Source: Cylindrospermum stagnale PCC 7417
GTDB taxonomy: Bacteria; Cyanobacteriota; Cyanobacteriia; Cyanobacteriales; Nostocaceae
Reading direction: 5' to 3'
Assembly: GCF_000317535.1 (NCBI RefSeq)
Contig: NC_019757.1
Location: 6,227,501-6,291,500 of the forward strand
DNA length: 64,000 bases
Both the position numbers and the translations under genes were made by a program. Position 1 is the first letter of the stretch. Each line of letters starts with the position of its first letter. Shown here piece after piece: positions 17,408 to 26,190 of the stretch. The notes below the pieces were generated by a model that searched no databases, had not been told where the DNA came from, and worked only from the letters and a program-made list of their open reading frames with translations.

Positions 17408-17636
17408 GTAGGGGCACAGCATTGCTCATGAGTGTCAACTTAAGGTGAAACCCTTGTAATGGCGTTATATCAAACTTATTCAATTACCAACCAATCCAGA
17501 AGAACCCCACCCCGGTTTTGCTGGCGCAAAACCTCCCCTCCCCTCATAAGGGGAGGGGATTGAGGGGAGAGGTCAAACGGCTGTGGGACAACGGTTAAAG
17601 CTTAAGTTGACACCAATGAGCATTGCTGTGCCCCTA
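17408..17636. mobile_element. MITE-like element with 37-base terminal inverted repeats
   Basis: The left end 17408-17444 (GTAGGGGCACAGCATTGCTC...) is repeated in inverse at 17601-17636 (...GAGCATTGCTGTGCCCCTAC) with only a few mismatches. The 229-base interval has no gene and carries a perfect 10-base GC-rich hairpin CCCCTCCCCT/AGGGGAGGGG (17535-17558). This architecture fits a non-autonomous palindromic repeat. A clear target duplication is not seen. Confidence 0.6.
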
Positions 17637-17679
17637 CGAATGGTCTATAGTTACACATAATTAGACTGTAGCGTAATAC

Positions 17680-17954
17680 CTCGTTCCCAGTCTCCGGCTG
17701 GGAATGCCAATTAAGAGGCTCTGCCTCCTGTCAACTGGGCACAGCCGCTTTACCTACATTTTCTGGTAGAATATGGAAATGAGATGCTGCTAAGTAGATT
17801 GACTTTTGCGATATCGCTTGATTCCGCTTTGGTTTATTCGCAATGACTGTAATTAATTTTGTTTGACTGCTTAATAGAGAAAAAAAGCGGCAGAAATGTT
17901 AGGATTGGAGGCGGAGCCTCTAAGGAGCATTCCCAGTCGGAGACTGGGAACGAG
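17680..17954. repeat. Inverted pair of a 48-base palindromic repeat
   Basis: CTCGTTCCCAGTCTCCGGCT... at 17680-17728 recurs in inverse orientation at 17907-17954, ending ...AGTCGGAGACTGGGAACGAG. Each arm also contains its own small palindromes (TTCCCAG/CTGGGAA and GAGGC/GCCTC). The roughly 180 bases between hold no gene. It may be a dispersed cyanobacterial repeat or another MITE. The region 17955-18077 shows only the small hairpin at 18007. Confidence 0.6.
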
Positions 17955-18006
17955 ATATATTAATATAGTATTGTTATTGCACCCATTCTCGGCTGAAAAA
18001 AAATTA

Positions 18007-18021
18007 TCGCGCGTAGCGCGA
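18007..18021. other. GC-rich hairpin downstream of the DGR-like variable region
   Basis: TCGCGC (18007-18012) and GCGCGA (18016-18021) form a perfect 6-base stem with a GTA loop, 57 bases after the stop of the caspase-FGE gene. DGR variable regions are often followed by a short GC-rich hairpin or cruciform that aids retrohoming. The fit in position is good, but the sequence also resembles common dispersed repeats. Confidence 0.35.
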
Positions 18022-18077
18022 GAAGAAGGGAAAAGAATTAAGAAGGGTAGAGGGCAAAAGAGCAAGAGTATAAAGGG

Positions 18078-19919
18078 CTACAAAATCCTCGCGGGGGAAA
18101 AACAAACCACCCGAAAACCGAAGTTGTAGTACCTATTGTCCGGCGCGTTCCTGCCACGAGCCGCAGAACGGCAGACCCTCGGATTGAAGTCCCACGAACC
18201 ACCGCGCAGCAGCCGACGATTATCATTCTCACCTTGCCAAGCGCTACCGTCTGTTGGCGAATTTATATAATTTTCGTGCCACCCACCTTGGCACCATTCC
18301 CATATATTACCATGCATATCGTATAAACCGAAAGCATTTGCTGGGAAAATTCCCAAATCAGTTGTTTCTTCACGATACACGCCCTTGGCACTGGATTTGT
18401 ATGTGTAGTTCCCGTTGTAATTGGCTAGATTTGTGGTGATTGTGTCACCAAAATAAAAGGGGGTAGCAGTTCCGGCTCTACAGGCATATTCCCATTCGGC
18501 TTCGCTAGGCAAGCGATATATTTTACCTGTATGCTTTTTCAATCTAGCACAAAATTCCTGGGCATCATGCCATGATACTTGCTCAACTGGTCGGTTAGCA
18601 CCTTTGAAGTTAGATGGGTTGGAGTCTAAATCAATTTTTACTTTTGGTAAAGCTGCTACCCTTTCCCACTGTGCTTGAGTAACAGGATATTTCCCCATGA
18701 AAAAGGGTTGAATAGTAACTCGATGTTGGGGACTTTGAGAAACATGGTATCCTTCCTCATTTTCTGGTGAACCCATCAAAAAATTTCCCCCAGGGATAGA
18801 AATCATGTCTAAAGTGACATTGTTTCCTAAATATTCAGTAAAATATTTGGCTTGGCAATTTTCTCTTTTTACTTCTCGACCTTCAGCATTTACAGTCACC
18901 ACCTCAAACTGAAAAATTTGTAATTTGTTTTCCTGAGTTGGTGGGGTTTCAGGCTGTACAGACCTACCTCCTACAGGCGATTTTACAGGTTCAGGTTGAG
19001 GAAATGAAGAAGAAATTCCTTGTCGCTGAGAAATTCTCGAAAATGCTTCAATTACCTGCCAATCAGAACCTCTAGCAGCTACATTCACTCGCATCCATAG
19101 CTGTTTGGCTAATTCCCAATTTCCTTGTGATTCCGCTTGAAAAGCATCATTTTTAAGTTGAAGAATATCCGTTAAAGTGGCGTGCTGCGGTAATAAAATT
19201 AAGTGTAACTTGGTGGCAGGTTCAGCTACAGCATAAGGATTCTGCTGTATTTTCCCGTGCTGTTGATTAATAGCAGGAACTCGCCATTTTAAATATTCCT
19301 GCAACCTTTCGACCGTTGCACAGTTCCCTTCACCATTGATTCTTAACCCTTCTAACAAAGCGTAGGTAAAAGAACCATGTTGTAATTGCTCAATTTCCCA
19401 AGACTTTTGCTGAGAACTGCAAGAATAAAAGGTAATTACTCCTTGATGCTCTCCGCCAATACCTACACCGCTTCTACTTCCTTCGTTTCGACAGGCATCT
19501 AAAAATAATACTACATTATCAGCACCACAGCGGCGTAATCGTTGGGTGACAAAATCCACAGAGATAGCGGTATGCTCTGGATCACCGGGGTCGCTATCCG
19601 ATAGCATTAAGTAGTCGCAGTCTGCATGACGCTGGCCATGACCGGCAAAGAAAAACCACAGGTTATCCCCTGGTTGTAACAGCGGTTCGTCAAATTGCGC
19701 TCTTAAAAAACGCCGCAAGTGTCCAAAGGTTGGTTGAGTTTCAATAGACGCAGGTGTGGCTGGAATGGGTGGGGAATCTTCTGTAAACAGGAAAACCTCA
19801 TCAAACCTTCCTTCCTTGCTAAACCAATCACCCATTCCCTCAGCATCGCCCTTGGCGTATTCTAGGGGCTTAAGGTTGCTATATTTATTTATCCCAATTG
19901 CGATCGCCCAATTAGCCAT
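18078..19919 (-). CDS. Caspase-like peptidase fused to an FGE-sulfatase domain; probable DGR target
   Basis: Protein of 613 residues. Residues about 1-245 form a caspase-like (peptidase C14) domain with catalytic His 94 in FFFAGHGQ and Cys 143 in FLDACRNEG. A helical linker of about 100 residues follows, then a proline-rich stretch. Residues about 365-610 form a formylglycine-generating-enzyme/C-type-lectin-like domain (MISIPGGNFLMGSPENEEG, YRLPSEAEWEYACRAGT, NIWEWCQ). The C-terminus LLRGGSWDFNPRVCRSAARG followed by RNAPDNRYYNFGFRVV has the shape of a DGR variable region. The paired cysteines of true FGE enzymes are not both present (SWDFNPRVCRS), so a ligand-binding rather than enzymatic role is likely. 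Proposed role: a sensor with a proteolytic effector. Confidence 0.85.
   Translation of the reverse strand: MANWAIAIGINKYSNLKPLEYAKGDAEGMGDWFSKEGRFDEVFLFTEDSPPIPATPASIETQPTFGHLRRFLRAQFDEPLLQPGDNLWFFFAGHGQRHADCDYLMLSDSDPGDPEHTAISVDFVTQRLRRCGADNVVLFLDACRNEGSRSGVGIGGEHQGVITFYSCSSQQKSWEIEQLQHGSFTYALLEGLRINGEGNCATVERLQEYLKWRVPAINQQHGKIQQNPYAVAEPATKLHLILLPQHATLTDILQLKNDAFQAESQGNWELAKQLWMRVNVAARGSDWQVIEAFSRISQRQGISSSFPQPEPVKSPVGGRSVQPETPPTQENKLQIFQFEVVTVNAEGREVKRENCQAKYFTEYLGNNVTLDMISIPGGNFLMGSPENEEGYHVSQSPQHRVTIQPFFMGKYPVTQAQWERVAALPKVKIDLDSNPSNFKGANRPVEQVSWHDAQEFCARLKKHTGKIYRLPSEAEWEYACRAGTATPFYFGDTITTNLANYNGNYTYKSSAKGVYREETTDLGIFPANAFGLYDMHGNIWEWCQGGWHENYINSPTDGSAWQGENDNRRLLRGGSWDFNPRVCRSAARGRNAPDNRYYNFGFRVVCFSPARIL
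18120..18191 (-). other. Candidate DGR variable region (VR)
   Basis: In DGR target proteins of this class, variable positions derive from AAC or AAT codons in a template repeat whose adenines are mutated. Here the positions after RGGSW read GAC, TTC, AAT, then GTC, GGC, TAC, TAC, AAC and TTC, all ending in C or T as expected, while surrounding codons (TGG, CCG, CGT, GGT) are conserved framework. No template repeat is present in this window, so it would be remote. Confidence 0.55.
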
Positions 19920-20008
19920 TACTCCAGCCTAAACCCGATTTTTCCCCGTTTGCGGTGAAAATTGACGTATTACTTTTATCATAGTAATGTCTTGCCTTGT
20001 AAATATTC

Positions 20009-20134
20009 AGGACTTACGCAACTGGCATGGCTTTGTAGGGTGCGTCAGACTCGATAATTCGGTAACAATCAGCAGATTTTTAACATCTGACGCACCCTAC
20101 AAGAATCTTTGAGTGTGAAGCTTGGGTAAGCCCT
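20009..20134. mobile_element. MITE-like nested inverted repeat
   Basis: The outer ends AGGACTTACGCAA (20009-20021) and TTGGGTAAGCCCT (20122-20134) are 13-base inverted repeats with two mismatches. Inside, TTGTAGGGTGCGTCAGA (20033-20049) and its exact reverse complement (20086-20102) give a perfect 17-base stem. No gene lies within. It separates the caspase-FGE gene from the small gene at 20173. Confidence 0.65.
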
Positions 20135-20172
20135 AATAGTAATACGCAGTTTAAGCAATAAAAATAAATCTG

Positions 20173-20592
20173 ATGTCAGAAGAAATTTCTACCCCAAAAA
20201 CAATCTGGATTGTTACAGAAGAAGTAGCTGAAACCTCAACTACTACTAGGGAAATATCAACGATTACTGGTGATAGAGGCGGTGTTGATAGAGGGGGAAT
20301 CATCGGACGTAGAACGGCTGAAGAAGAAATAATTATTACTAAAGAAAAAGACAAAGTAGTAATTACCAGGCGCAAGGCTTTAGAGGTAAATCAACTCAAG
20401 CTGCAAATGAAGGGATTTCTGCAAGCAATGCGAGAAATGCTAGATGAAGCTGACGAACCTGATTCTAAAATTCAGCTTGATGAAGTGGAAGTAGCAGTAG
20501 AAATCAACGGCGAAGGACAATTTAGCTTACTGGGAGTTGGTGGTAAAGCGGGCGGTAAAGGAAGCATGACTTTTAAATTCAAGCGCAAATAA
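20173..20592 (+). CDS. Small conflict-system protein, Pepco/Trypco1-like
   Basis: Protein of 139 residues. The N-terminal 55 residues are Thr/Glu/Ile-rich and low complexity. The C-terminal half (about 75-137: KLQMKGFLQAMREMLDEADE, then QLDEVEVAVEINGEGQFSLL and GGKGSMTFKFKR) looks like the small helix-plus-beta-strand domains named for co-occurring with caspase- or trypsin-like peptidases in bacterial conflict systems. It is divergent from the caspase-FGE gene, which supports this. The family call is from pattern memory and only moderately secure. The ATG at 20173 starts the frame. Confidence 0.6.
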   Translation: MSEEISTPKTIWIVTEEVAETSTTTREISTITGDRGGVDRGGIIGRRTAEEEIIITKEKDKVVITRRKALEVNQLKLQMKGFLQAMREMLDEADEPDSKIQLDEVEVAVEINGEGQFSLLGVGGKAGGKGSMTFKFKRK

Positions 20593-20721
20593 ACCCAGCC
20601 AAAAATGTGGCTTTATTCAAAAAAAATTATTTTCTGATGGCGCAGAATTTGCCGATATTGCTTAATAAATCTACTGTAATCCTTAATTGACAAGGCTTTT
20701 GCTGTTGAGGGTGGTCTCATT

Positions 20722-20860
20722 TTTTTAATAAAACCCCCCTTGTCGGGTAATGACATGGGGGGACTTGGAGCTAAAGTCCGGTAGGGTAATCGGGCTACTT
20801 AATATTTAATATTTATCGCGGTTGTCTCAAGTCCTCCTTTAGACAGATAAATTTCTGATC
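20722..20860 (-). ncRNA. Candidate small RNA, tandem copy A
   Basis: Read on the minus strand: a conserved 20-base core (complement of GCGGTTGTCTCAAGTCCTCC, 20818-20837), an AT-rich middle, then a strong GC hairpin (CCCCCCTTGTC/GACATGGGGGG on the plus strand, 20734-20762, one mismatch) followed by TTTTATTAAAAAAAT, like a factor-independent terminator. A second copy with the same layout lies directly beside it. The core includes GGAGG, so pairing with other RNAs is possible. Not matched to any named family. Confidence 0.45.
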
Positions 20861-20881
20861 AGAATTTTCATTTGGTATATT

Positions 20882-21018
20882 TTAAAAAAATCCCCCGTTG
20901 TCAAATATCAACGAGGGGATTTGCAGTTAAATTTCGTCAGGTGATCGGAATATTTAATTATTTAATCTTGATAGCGGTTGTCTCAAGTCCTCCGTTAGAT
21001 AGAGAAATACCTCATCAG
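20882..21018 (-). ncRNA. Candidate small RNA, tandem copy B
   Basis: Second copy of the unit at 20722. The 20-base core is identical (20974-20993), and the flanks align without gaps over about 100 bases but with many substitutions. The terminal hairpin differs in sequence yet is kept (AAATCCCCCGTTG/CAACGAGGGGATTT, 20888-20922), with TTTTTTTAAAA after it on the minus strand. Conservation of structure with sequence change argues for an RNA rather than a simple DNA repeat. Confidence 0.45.
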
Positions 21019-22004
21019 TATGTTCATGGTTGTATTTTCTAATACGTACAGTGAATATCGCTCAGAAATAGAGCAGAAATTCAAGGTTGAAAATTCAAAA
21101 TCTCCAGGCGCAAGACAAAATTGGGGTAAGTCGGTAGGTGTAAATATTTGTCGTTGGGATGAGGCGCTCATGAACTCTTGGTTTGAGAATCCTTCAAATT
21201 TCTTTACACAGTTATCTTTAATTTATGCATTTTTACTTATCTAAATATTTGTGGTGTTCTAGTGTAAATAAGTATTAAATAAAATGTATATTAATCATCT
21301 GCACTTTTCGAGAAAAACAATTCATTAATCCGAGAGTCCAGGTCTATCGAAGTTGGAACCACAAAATTTCTTCCTAAAGTTAGATAGAAACTTGGTATTT
21401 AAACCACTACTTTTAGCCTATGGGCGTTCTCACATCCAAGACCAACCTTATTGGTGTTTGACAGAAAGTGCCCTTGTGGATGTTGGCTCAATACTTGAGT
21501 GACGCAGATCACAACATTTAGTTAATGCTAGTCACCAAATAAAGTGTCTTAGCTCACGATTAAATGGTAATCTACGTCAGCTTTTTGGGTGTGAAAGCTC
21601 ATATCATCTTGGGACTTGACTCAGTATGGTGGCAGACTATCAATGATATGAGGTAGCGGGCAAGCTCGACCTAGACGAAATGCTTACCCAATCTAGCAAC
21701 GGCAATAAAGTTATTTTTAGATTTGCATAATTTATGAAAAAAGTCCTGATAAATATTTAGGTAGCATTGCTTGGCTTGTGACCCAGGGACAGATTTTATC
21801 AAAACTTTATTTGGGGAAGGATAGATTTAATTTTAGGGAACGGCTAAGAACAGGCTTGATTCTCCCTTAACAACTGCTTTTCCTAGTGTGACAAAGTTTA
21901 CTGCAACTTTATGTATATAAGGTTATATTTAATTTCAGGGAATACCTAATAACCGTCTTGATACTCTATTAATTAACAACTAATTTTCCTAGGAGGTATT
22001 TATA

Positions 22005-22508
22005 ATGCAAACCGCAGTCGAAACCCAGCAACCTATCTTACAAGTTGGTTTTGCTGGGCTTGCAGTCAAAGAGTTACAAAAGCTTTTACTACAAAGAGTC
22101 AGTGATATTGAAGGTCTAAAGGTTGATGGCATATTTGGCGAAATAACTAAACTTGCTGTTCAAGTTTTTCAGTATCGGGTTTTCCTCAAGAATGATGGCA
22201 TTGTTGAGCAAAATACTTGGCAAGCGCTCTACACTGGTCAACGCCAAGATTTACCCGAATTAAGTCGTGGTAGTTACGGTAGTGAGGTTGCCAGGGTTCA
22301 AAAACTTCTCAAATTGAGTCAAGTTGCTCAACAAGAGTTGGGCGTGAGAGGTTACTATTTTGGGGCAGTCGATAGCAACTTCGGTGCCAAAACTGAAGTG
22401 GCTGTCAAAATCTTCCAACAGGAGCAAAAACTTGTGGTAAATGGGGTAATTGGCCCTGAAACCTGGAAAGCTTTGATGGAACTTGCTGTCAGAGTTCAGC
22501 CACATTAG
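22005..22508 (+). CDS. Peptidoglycan-binding domain protein (two repeats)
   Basis: Protein of 167 residues made of two PG_binding_1 modules: residues about 15-75 (GFAGLAVKELQKLLLQRV through DGIFGEITKLAVQVFQ) and about 85-163 (GSYGSEVARVQKLLKL through DSNFGAKTEVAVKIFQQEQK). There is no signal peptide, enzyme domain or membrane segment, so the site of action is unclear. The start has a strong ribosome site (AGGAGG, 10 bases upstream). Such stand-alone repeat proteins are common in filamentous cyanobacteria. The gene follows a long AT-rich leader. Confidence 0.85.
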   Translation: MQTAVETQQPILQVGFAGLAVKELQKLLLQRVSDIEGLKVDGIFGEITKLAVQVFQYRVFLKNDGIVEQNTWQALYTGQRQDLPELSRGSYGSEVARVQKLLKLSQVAQQELGVRGYYFGAVDSNFGAKTEVAVKIFQQEQKLVVNGVIGPETWKALMELAVRVQPH

Positions 22509-22792
22509 TTTTTGCAGATGTGGCGATTGTTTAATATATTTTGCATCTACAAGTTCAGTCTTGGGCGAATCTACATAAACTACTAAATTACTTACCATCT
22601 TGTCGGTGTTCTTCTGTGCGCTCAACGCCAGTAACATAAATGGGTGGCAATTCTTGATTAAACTCTAAATAAACTGTTGTATTTGACTTTTATTATTTTT
22701 TTGTCAGTCACTTTACCCAAATTAAATGTGAGACAAAAGTACAAAGACGCAAAGGCTTGCTTTGCGTCTATAGAGGTTCTCAGGTGAGATAA

Positions 22793-25558
22793 TCAGTTGC
22801 TTTTAGGTAAAGTATCTCCAGGACCGGCGGTAACAATCACCAGATTCTCAGGCTTAATTAACTGCTTGATTACCTGTTGCACCTGAGCCATAGTCACTGC
22901 TTGAATGCGGTTGGGAAATTCGCGAATTTCCGCTGGAGAAAGCCCCAAGACAGCATTGTTCAAAATGATGCTAGCTACTTCACTGGGATTAGCTAAATCC
23001 ACAGGATAGCTGTTGGTAATTGAGCGTTTTGCTGTGTTGAATTCTGCCTCGGTGACGCCTTGGTCTCGTAACTGTTGGAGTAAAGCGATCGTGCTGGCGA
23101 TCGCTTTTTGACTATCTCCTGGTGCTGTTTGCATCTGAATCAAGAACGGGCCAGGATTGATTCCCGCAGCAAACCCACTATATATACCGTAAGTCAAACC
23201 CAGGCGATCGCGAATTTCTGTACCCAAGCGACTCGATAAAGTATCACCACCCAAAATCTGATTCAGCACCAATGCCGCATAGTAGCGTGGATCTTTGCGG
23301 GAAATGCCATTGTAACCGAGATAGGTAACAGCTTCTGCCTTACCGGGAATCACGGGATTCAGGCGTGTCAAAGTTGCCGGAATTTGCACGGAAGGCAAGT
23401 TGAGAACTGGCGGTTTACCCGTGGCTGACCATTTGCCGAATTCCTGATTGAGCAAAGCTTTCACCTCAACAGGATTAAAATCTCCCACCAGGGTGAGCGT
23501 TGTAGTATCCGGTCGATAGTGTTCTTGGTAGAAGCGCCGCAAATCATCGCGAGTAATACTCTTTAAACTCTCGCTAGTAGGAAAGCTATGAAAGGGATGA
23601 TTTTCTGGGTAAATTGCTTGCTGAAATACCCGTCTTCCCAGTCCTCTGGGGTCATCTAGCTGATATTTGAGACTCGTCAAGGCCCGCTGACGACTCAATT
23701 CCAACTGGTCAGCGGGGAAAGTGGCGTGTTGCAACACATCTGCCAGGGTTTGGATTAATATCGGTAAGTTGACTGACAGTCCCTGAGCGCTAATATCAAC
23801 TCCTTCCCGATTTGCAGCGAATTCTAAATCGGCTCCTCGGTCTTCTAAGGTTTTCGCTAAAGTCAAAGCATCTTTAGTCTGTGTCCCATTGATTAAGTTG
23901 TTAGCAGTTAAGTTTGCTAATCCAGCTTTTTGATTACCATCAAACTCATTGCCGGCGTCAATTTGCCCGCTGAGGTTAACGACGGGGAGACTAGAGTCAG
24001 GTAATAGCAGCACCTGCAAGCCATTATTCAGGGTAAATTGCTCTGGTAAAGTTTGTTTGCTGCTATCTGTAGTTGATGTGGGGGGTGGTAGATATTTAGC
24101 AAGTTCTGCTGGGTCTACAGGCTTACCAGGGCTAAAATTTTCTACAGTCCGATCAGCACCAGCGCTGGAAGTGCCTGGTTTACCGTCTGCTTGGGTTGGT
24201 TCAAAGAAACCGACGGTTTTTTTGGCAGGGTTGAGGTAAGTTTTAGCTACTCGCTGTACATCTGCTGGGGTAACATTGGCGATCGCCGCTAAATACTTTT
24301 CGATAAAATGATAATCTCCAGCAGTCGTTTGGTTATACCCCAATTGACTAGCTTGACTGGTAATATCCTGATTTCCCAGGACGAAAGAAGCTTGCAGTTG
24401 TGTTTTTGCTCGCTCTAATTCTTCCGAAGTGACTGGTTGCTGTTGCAGGTTTGCCAAAGTTGCCTGAATTACCTGGTCAATCTTGCTTAACTCTTGACCA
24501 GGAGCCGCAGTGGCATTAATTTCATACCAACCCGGTTCGATCAGTTCAGCTGCACCACCACTAACTGAACTAGCGAGTCCAGATTCCACCACAGCTTGAT
24601 AAAGTCGCGAACTGCGTCCACCTGTGAGAATGGCATCCATCACATCGATTGCTGGGACATCAGGATGGTTAATATCAGGGAGGGGATAGACAGCTTGGAG
24701 TATTGCAGTACTTCCCGGCTGTTTCAGCAAGATTGGCTTTTTCGGAGTCGCAGCAGTTGCAGTTACAGAAGCTTTAACAGTTGGTGTTTTAGCTCGTTGT
24801 GGCACTTTCCCAAAAGTGTCTTTGACAACTTTTAGTAGGGATTTTGTGTCAAAGTCCCCCGTAACTACCAAAGTGGCGTTTTCTGGGCTGTAATAGGTTT
24901 GGTAATAATTCCGCACCTGCTCCAATGTAAATTTCTCCACATCAGCTTTTGTGCCTCCCACTGGTAAACCGTAGGGGTGGTTAGGAAAAGCCGCTCGCAT
25001 GACTGCGCGATCTAAACGATAGCCTGGTGAATTCTCATAGCCTTGCAACTCCGAGATCACCACCCGCTTCTCGCTTGCCAGTTGCTCAGGATTAATTAAA
25101 GCATTTTTCATGCGATCGCTTTCCAGTATCAGCAGCGCATCTAATTTATCTCGCTGCACCGTGCCAAAATAAGCCGTTTCATCATAGCTAGTAAAAGCAT
25201 TGAACTGACTACCCAAAGCACTAAACAACCGCCCAAATTGCACCGGACGGTCAGTAGTCCCCTTAAACATCAAATGTTCCAATTGGTGAGAAATGCCGTT
25301 AATTCCCGGTCCTTCATTGCGGGAACCAACCTTATACCAAACCTGCACACTCACCACAGGAGCGGTATGTACTTCTTTAGTGAGTACTGTTAAATTATTG
25401 TCTAATACTGTTTTTTGCACCCCTTGAGTGAAAGAGACACCAAGAGCGGGTGCGACTGCTGCGGGTGTGACTGCATTGGTGATTTCGCCGGAAAATGGCA
25501 AAATACTGAGGAGGAGACTGAGGCACAACCCAATAAGCATATATGAACGTATTTTCAT
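22793..25558 (-). CDS. M16 family zinc metallopeptidase (double module)
   Basis: Exported protein of 921 residues with an N-terminal signal peptide (SYMLIGLCLSLLLSILPFSG). The first M16 module has the inverted zinc motif HxxEH in GISHQLEHLMFKGT and the downstream Glu region (KRVVISELQGYENSP). The second module (from about residue 500) has the fold (LPEQFTLNNGLQVLLLPDSS, GLTYGIYSGF) but no HxxEH, so it is probably the non-catalytic half that completes the clam-shell. Single-chain active/inactive M16 pairs resemble pitrilysin and presequence protease. It probably degrades peptides in the periplasm. Apparently monocistronic. Confidence 0.92.
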   Translation of the reverse strand: MKIRSYMLIGLCLSLLLSILPFSGEITNAVTPAAVAPALGVSFTQGVQKTVLDNNLTVLTKEVHTAPVVSVQVWYKVGSRNEGPGINGISHQLEHLMFKGTTDRPVQFGRLFSALGSQFNAFTSYDETAYFGTVQRDKLDALLILESDRMKNALINPEQLASEKRVVISELQGYENSPGYRLDRAVMRAAFPNHPYGLPVGGTKADVEKFTLEQVRNYYQTYYSPENATLVVTGDFDTKSLLKVVKDTFGKVPQRAKTPTVKASVTATAATPKKPILLKQPGSTAILQAVYPLPDINHPDVPAIDVMDAILTGGRSSRLYQAVVESGLASSVSGGAAELIEPGWYEINATAAPGQELSKIDQVIQATLANLQQQPVTSEELERAKTQLQASFVLGNQDITSQASQLGYNQTTAGDYHFIEKYLAAIANVTPADVQRVAKTYLNPAKKTVGFFEPTQADGKPGTSSAGADRTVENFSPGKPVDPAELAKYLPPPTSTTDSSKQTLPEQFTLNNGLQVLLLPDSSLPVVNLSGQIDAGNEFDGNQKAGLANLTANNLINGTQTKDALTLAKTLEDRGADLEFAANREGVDISAQGLSVNLPILIQTLADVLQHATFPADQLELSRQRALTSLKYQLDDPRGLGRRVFQQAIYPENHPFHSFPTSESLKSITRDDLRRFYQEHYRPDTTTLTLVGDFNPVEVKALLNQEFGKWSATGKPPVLNLPSVQIPATLTRLNPVIPGKAEAVTYLGYNGISRKDPRYYAALVLNQILGGDTLSSRLGTEIRDRLGLTYGIYSGFAAGINPGPFLIQMQTAPGDSQKAIASTIALLQQLRDQGVTEAEFNTAKRSITNSYPVDLANPSEVASIILNNAVLGLSPAEIREFPNRIQAVTMAQVQQVIKQLIKPENLVIVTAGPGDTLPKSN

Positions 25559-26190
25559 AGCGATTTTAGAGGCAAATTTCTCAAATGCAATCCCTGAAGG
25601 TAGTTCAAAATTAAAGTTTCAAGACACTAAACAGGCTTTCCCATTTATTGTAATCGTGGAAATTTCGCGCAAAGACGCAAAGAGGCAAAGTTTTAGATTA
25701 AGCCCTGGGTGGAAATCTCACCCAGAGGAGGAGACTTGCACAGGAAGGGTTTCCCGACTTGAGGAGCCAGTGCGTTGGACGGGTTCCCCGGCTTAAAGCA
25801 ACTGGCGTCAAAGTGTCCGTCGAGCAGAGGCACAGAGAGAGATTTAGAGAGCAATAGTGAATAAATGAGATGTAATCCAGATTTTGAGCCTTCCTGGGGT
25901 CACCGTGCCAAAATGGGAAAATTGTCCGCTAAGACTGAAACGCTTATCCAGCAAGCCTCTTAAACACTCATATTTCTATCTTGGTAGCGTACCAAAATCT
26001 CCCTTTTGCATAAAACAGAGTGGACTTACCTAATAAATGGTAATCGATGACAATACAGGTTCTTTTATGAAGACAAATGTAAAGGTTTAACGTTTATTTC
26101 TGCACAATTGCTATCAAAACCCCTTACGCTCTGCCGCTCAACTAAGCCGTTAGGCTGACTATCAGTCAAACAAAAAACTGGATAACAAAG
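25559..26190. other. Intergenic region with dispersed repeats
   Basis: No gene seen. It contains repeat-like stretches (GCGCAAAGACGCAAAGAGGC; GTGCGTTGGACGGGTTCCCC near 25770) and, at 25899-25941, a sequence (CACCGTGCCAAAATGGGAAA...) that recurs just after the following protease gene. A tRNA-like D-arm fragment near 26120-26155 on the minus strand is not a complete tRNA. Confidence 0.4.

Larger units (their letters stand above)
20593..22004. other. Long intergenic region
   Basis: Some 1.4 kb without a convincing gene. It contains the tandem structured repeats at 20722-21018. A 74-codon open frame at 21020-21244 has no ribosome site or recognisable product and is not called. From about 21245 to 21980 the sequence is AT-rich and shows nothing recognisable until the strong ribosome-binding site before 22005. 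Confidence 0.45.

Noticed and set aside
21020-21244. 74-codon open frame after the tandem RNA-like units
   Set aside because: No ribosome site, no recognisable domain, and composition like the surrounding noncoding DNA.
26115-26160. tRNA-like D-arm fragment on the minus strand (GGCTTAGTTGAGCGGCAGAG)
   Set aside because: Only the 5' quarter of a tRNA resembles the consensus; no anticodon or T-arm follows. It may be a degraded tRNA or chance.
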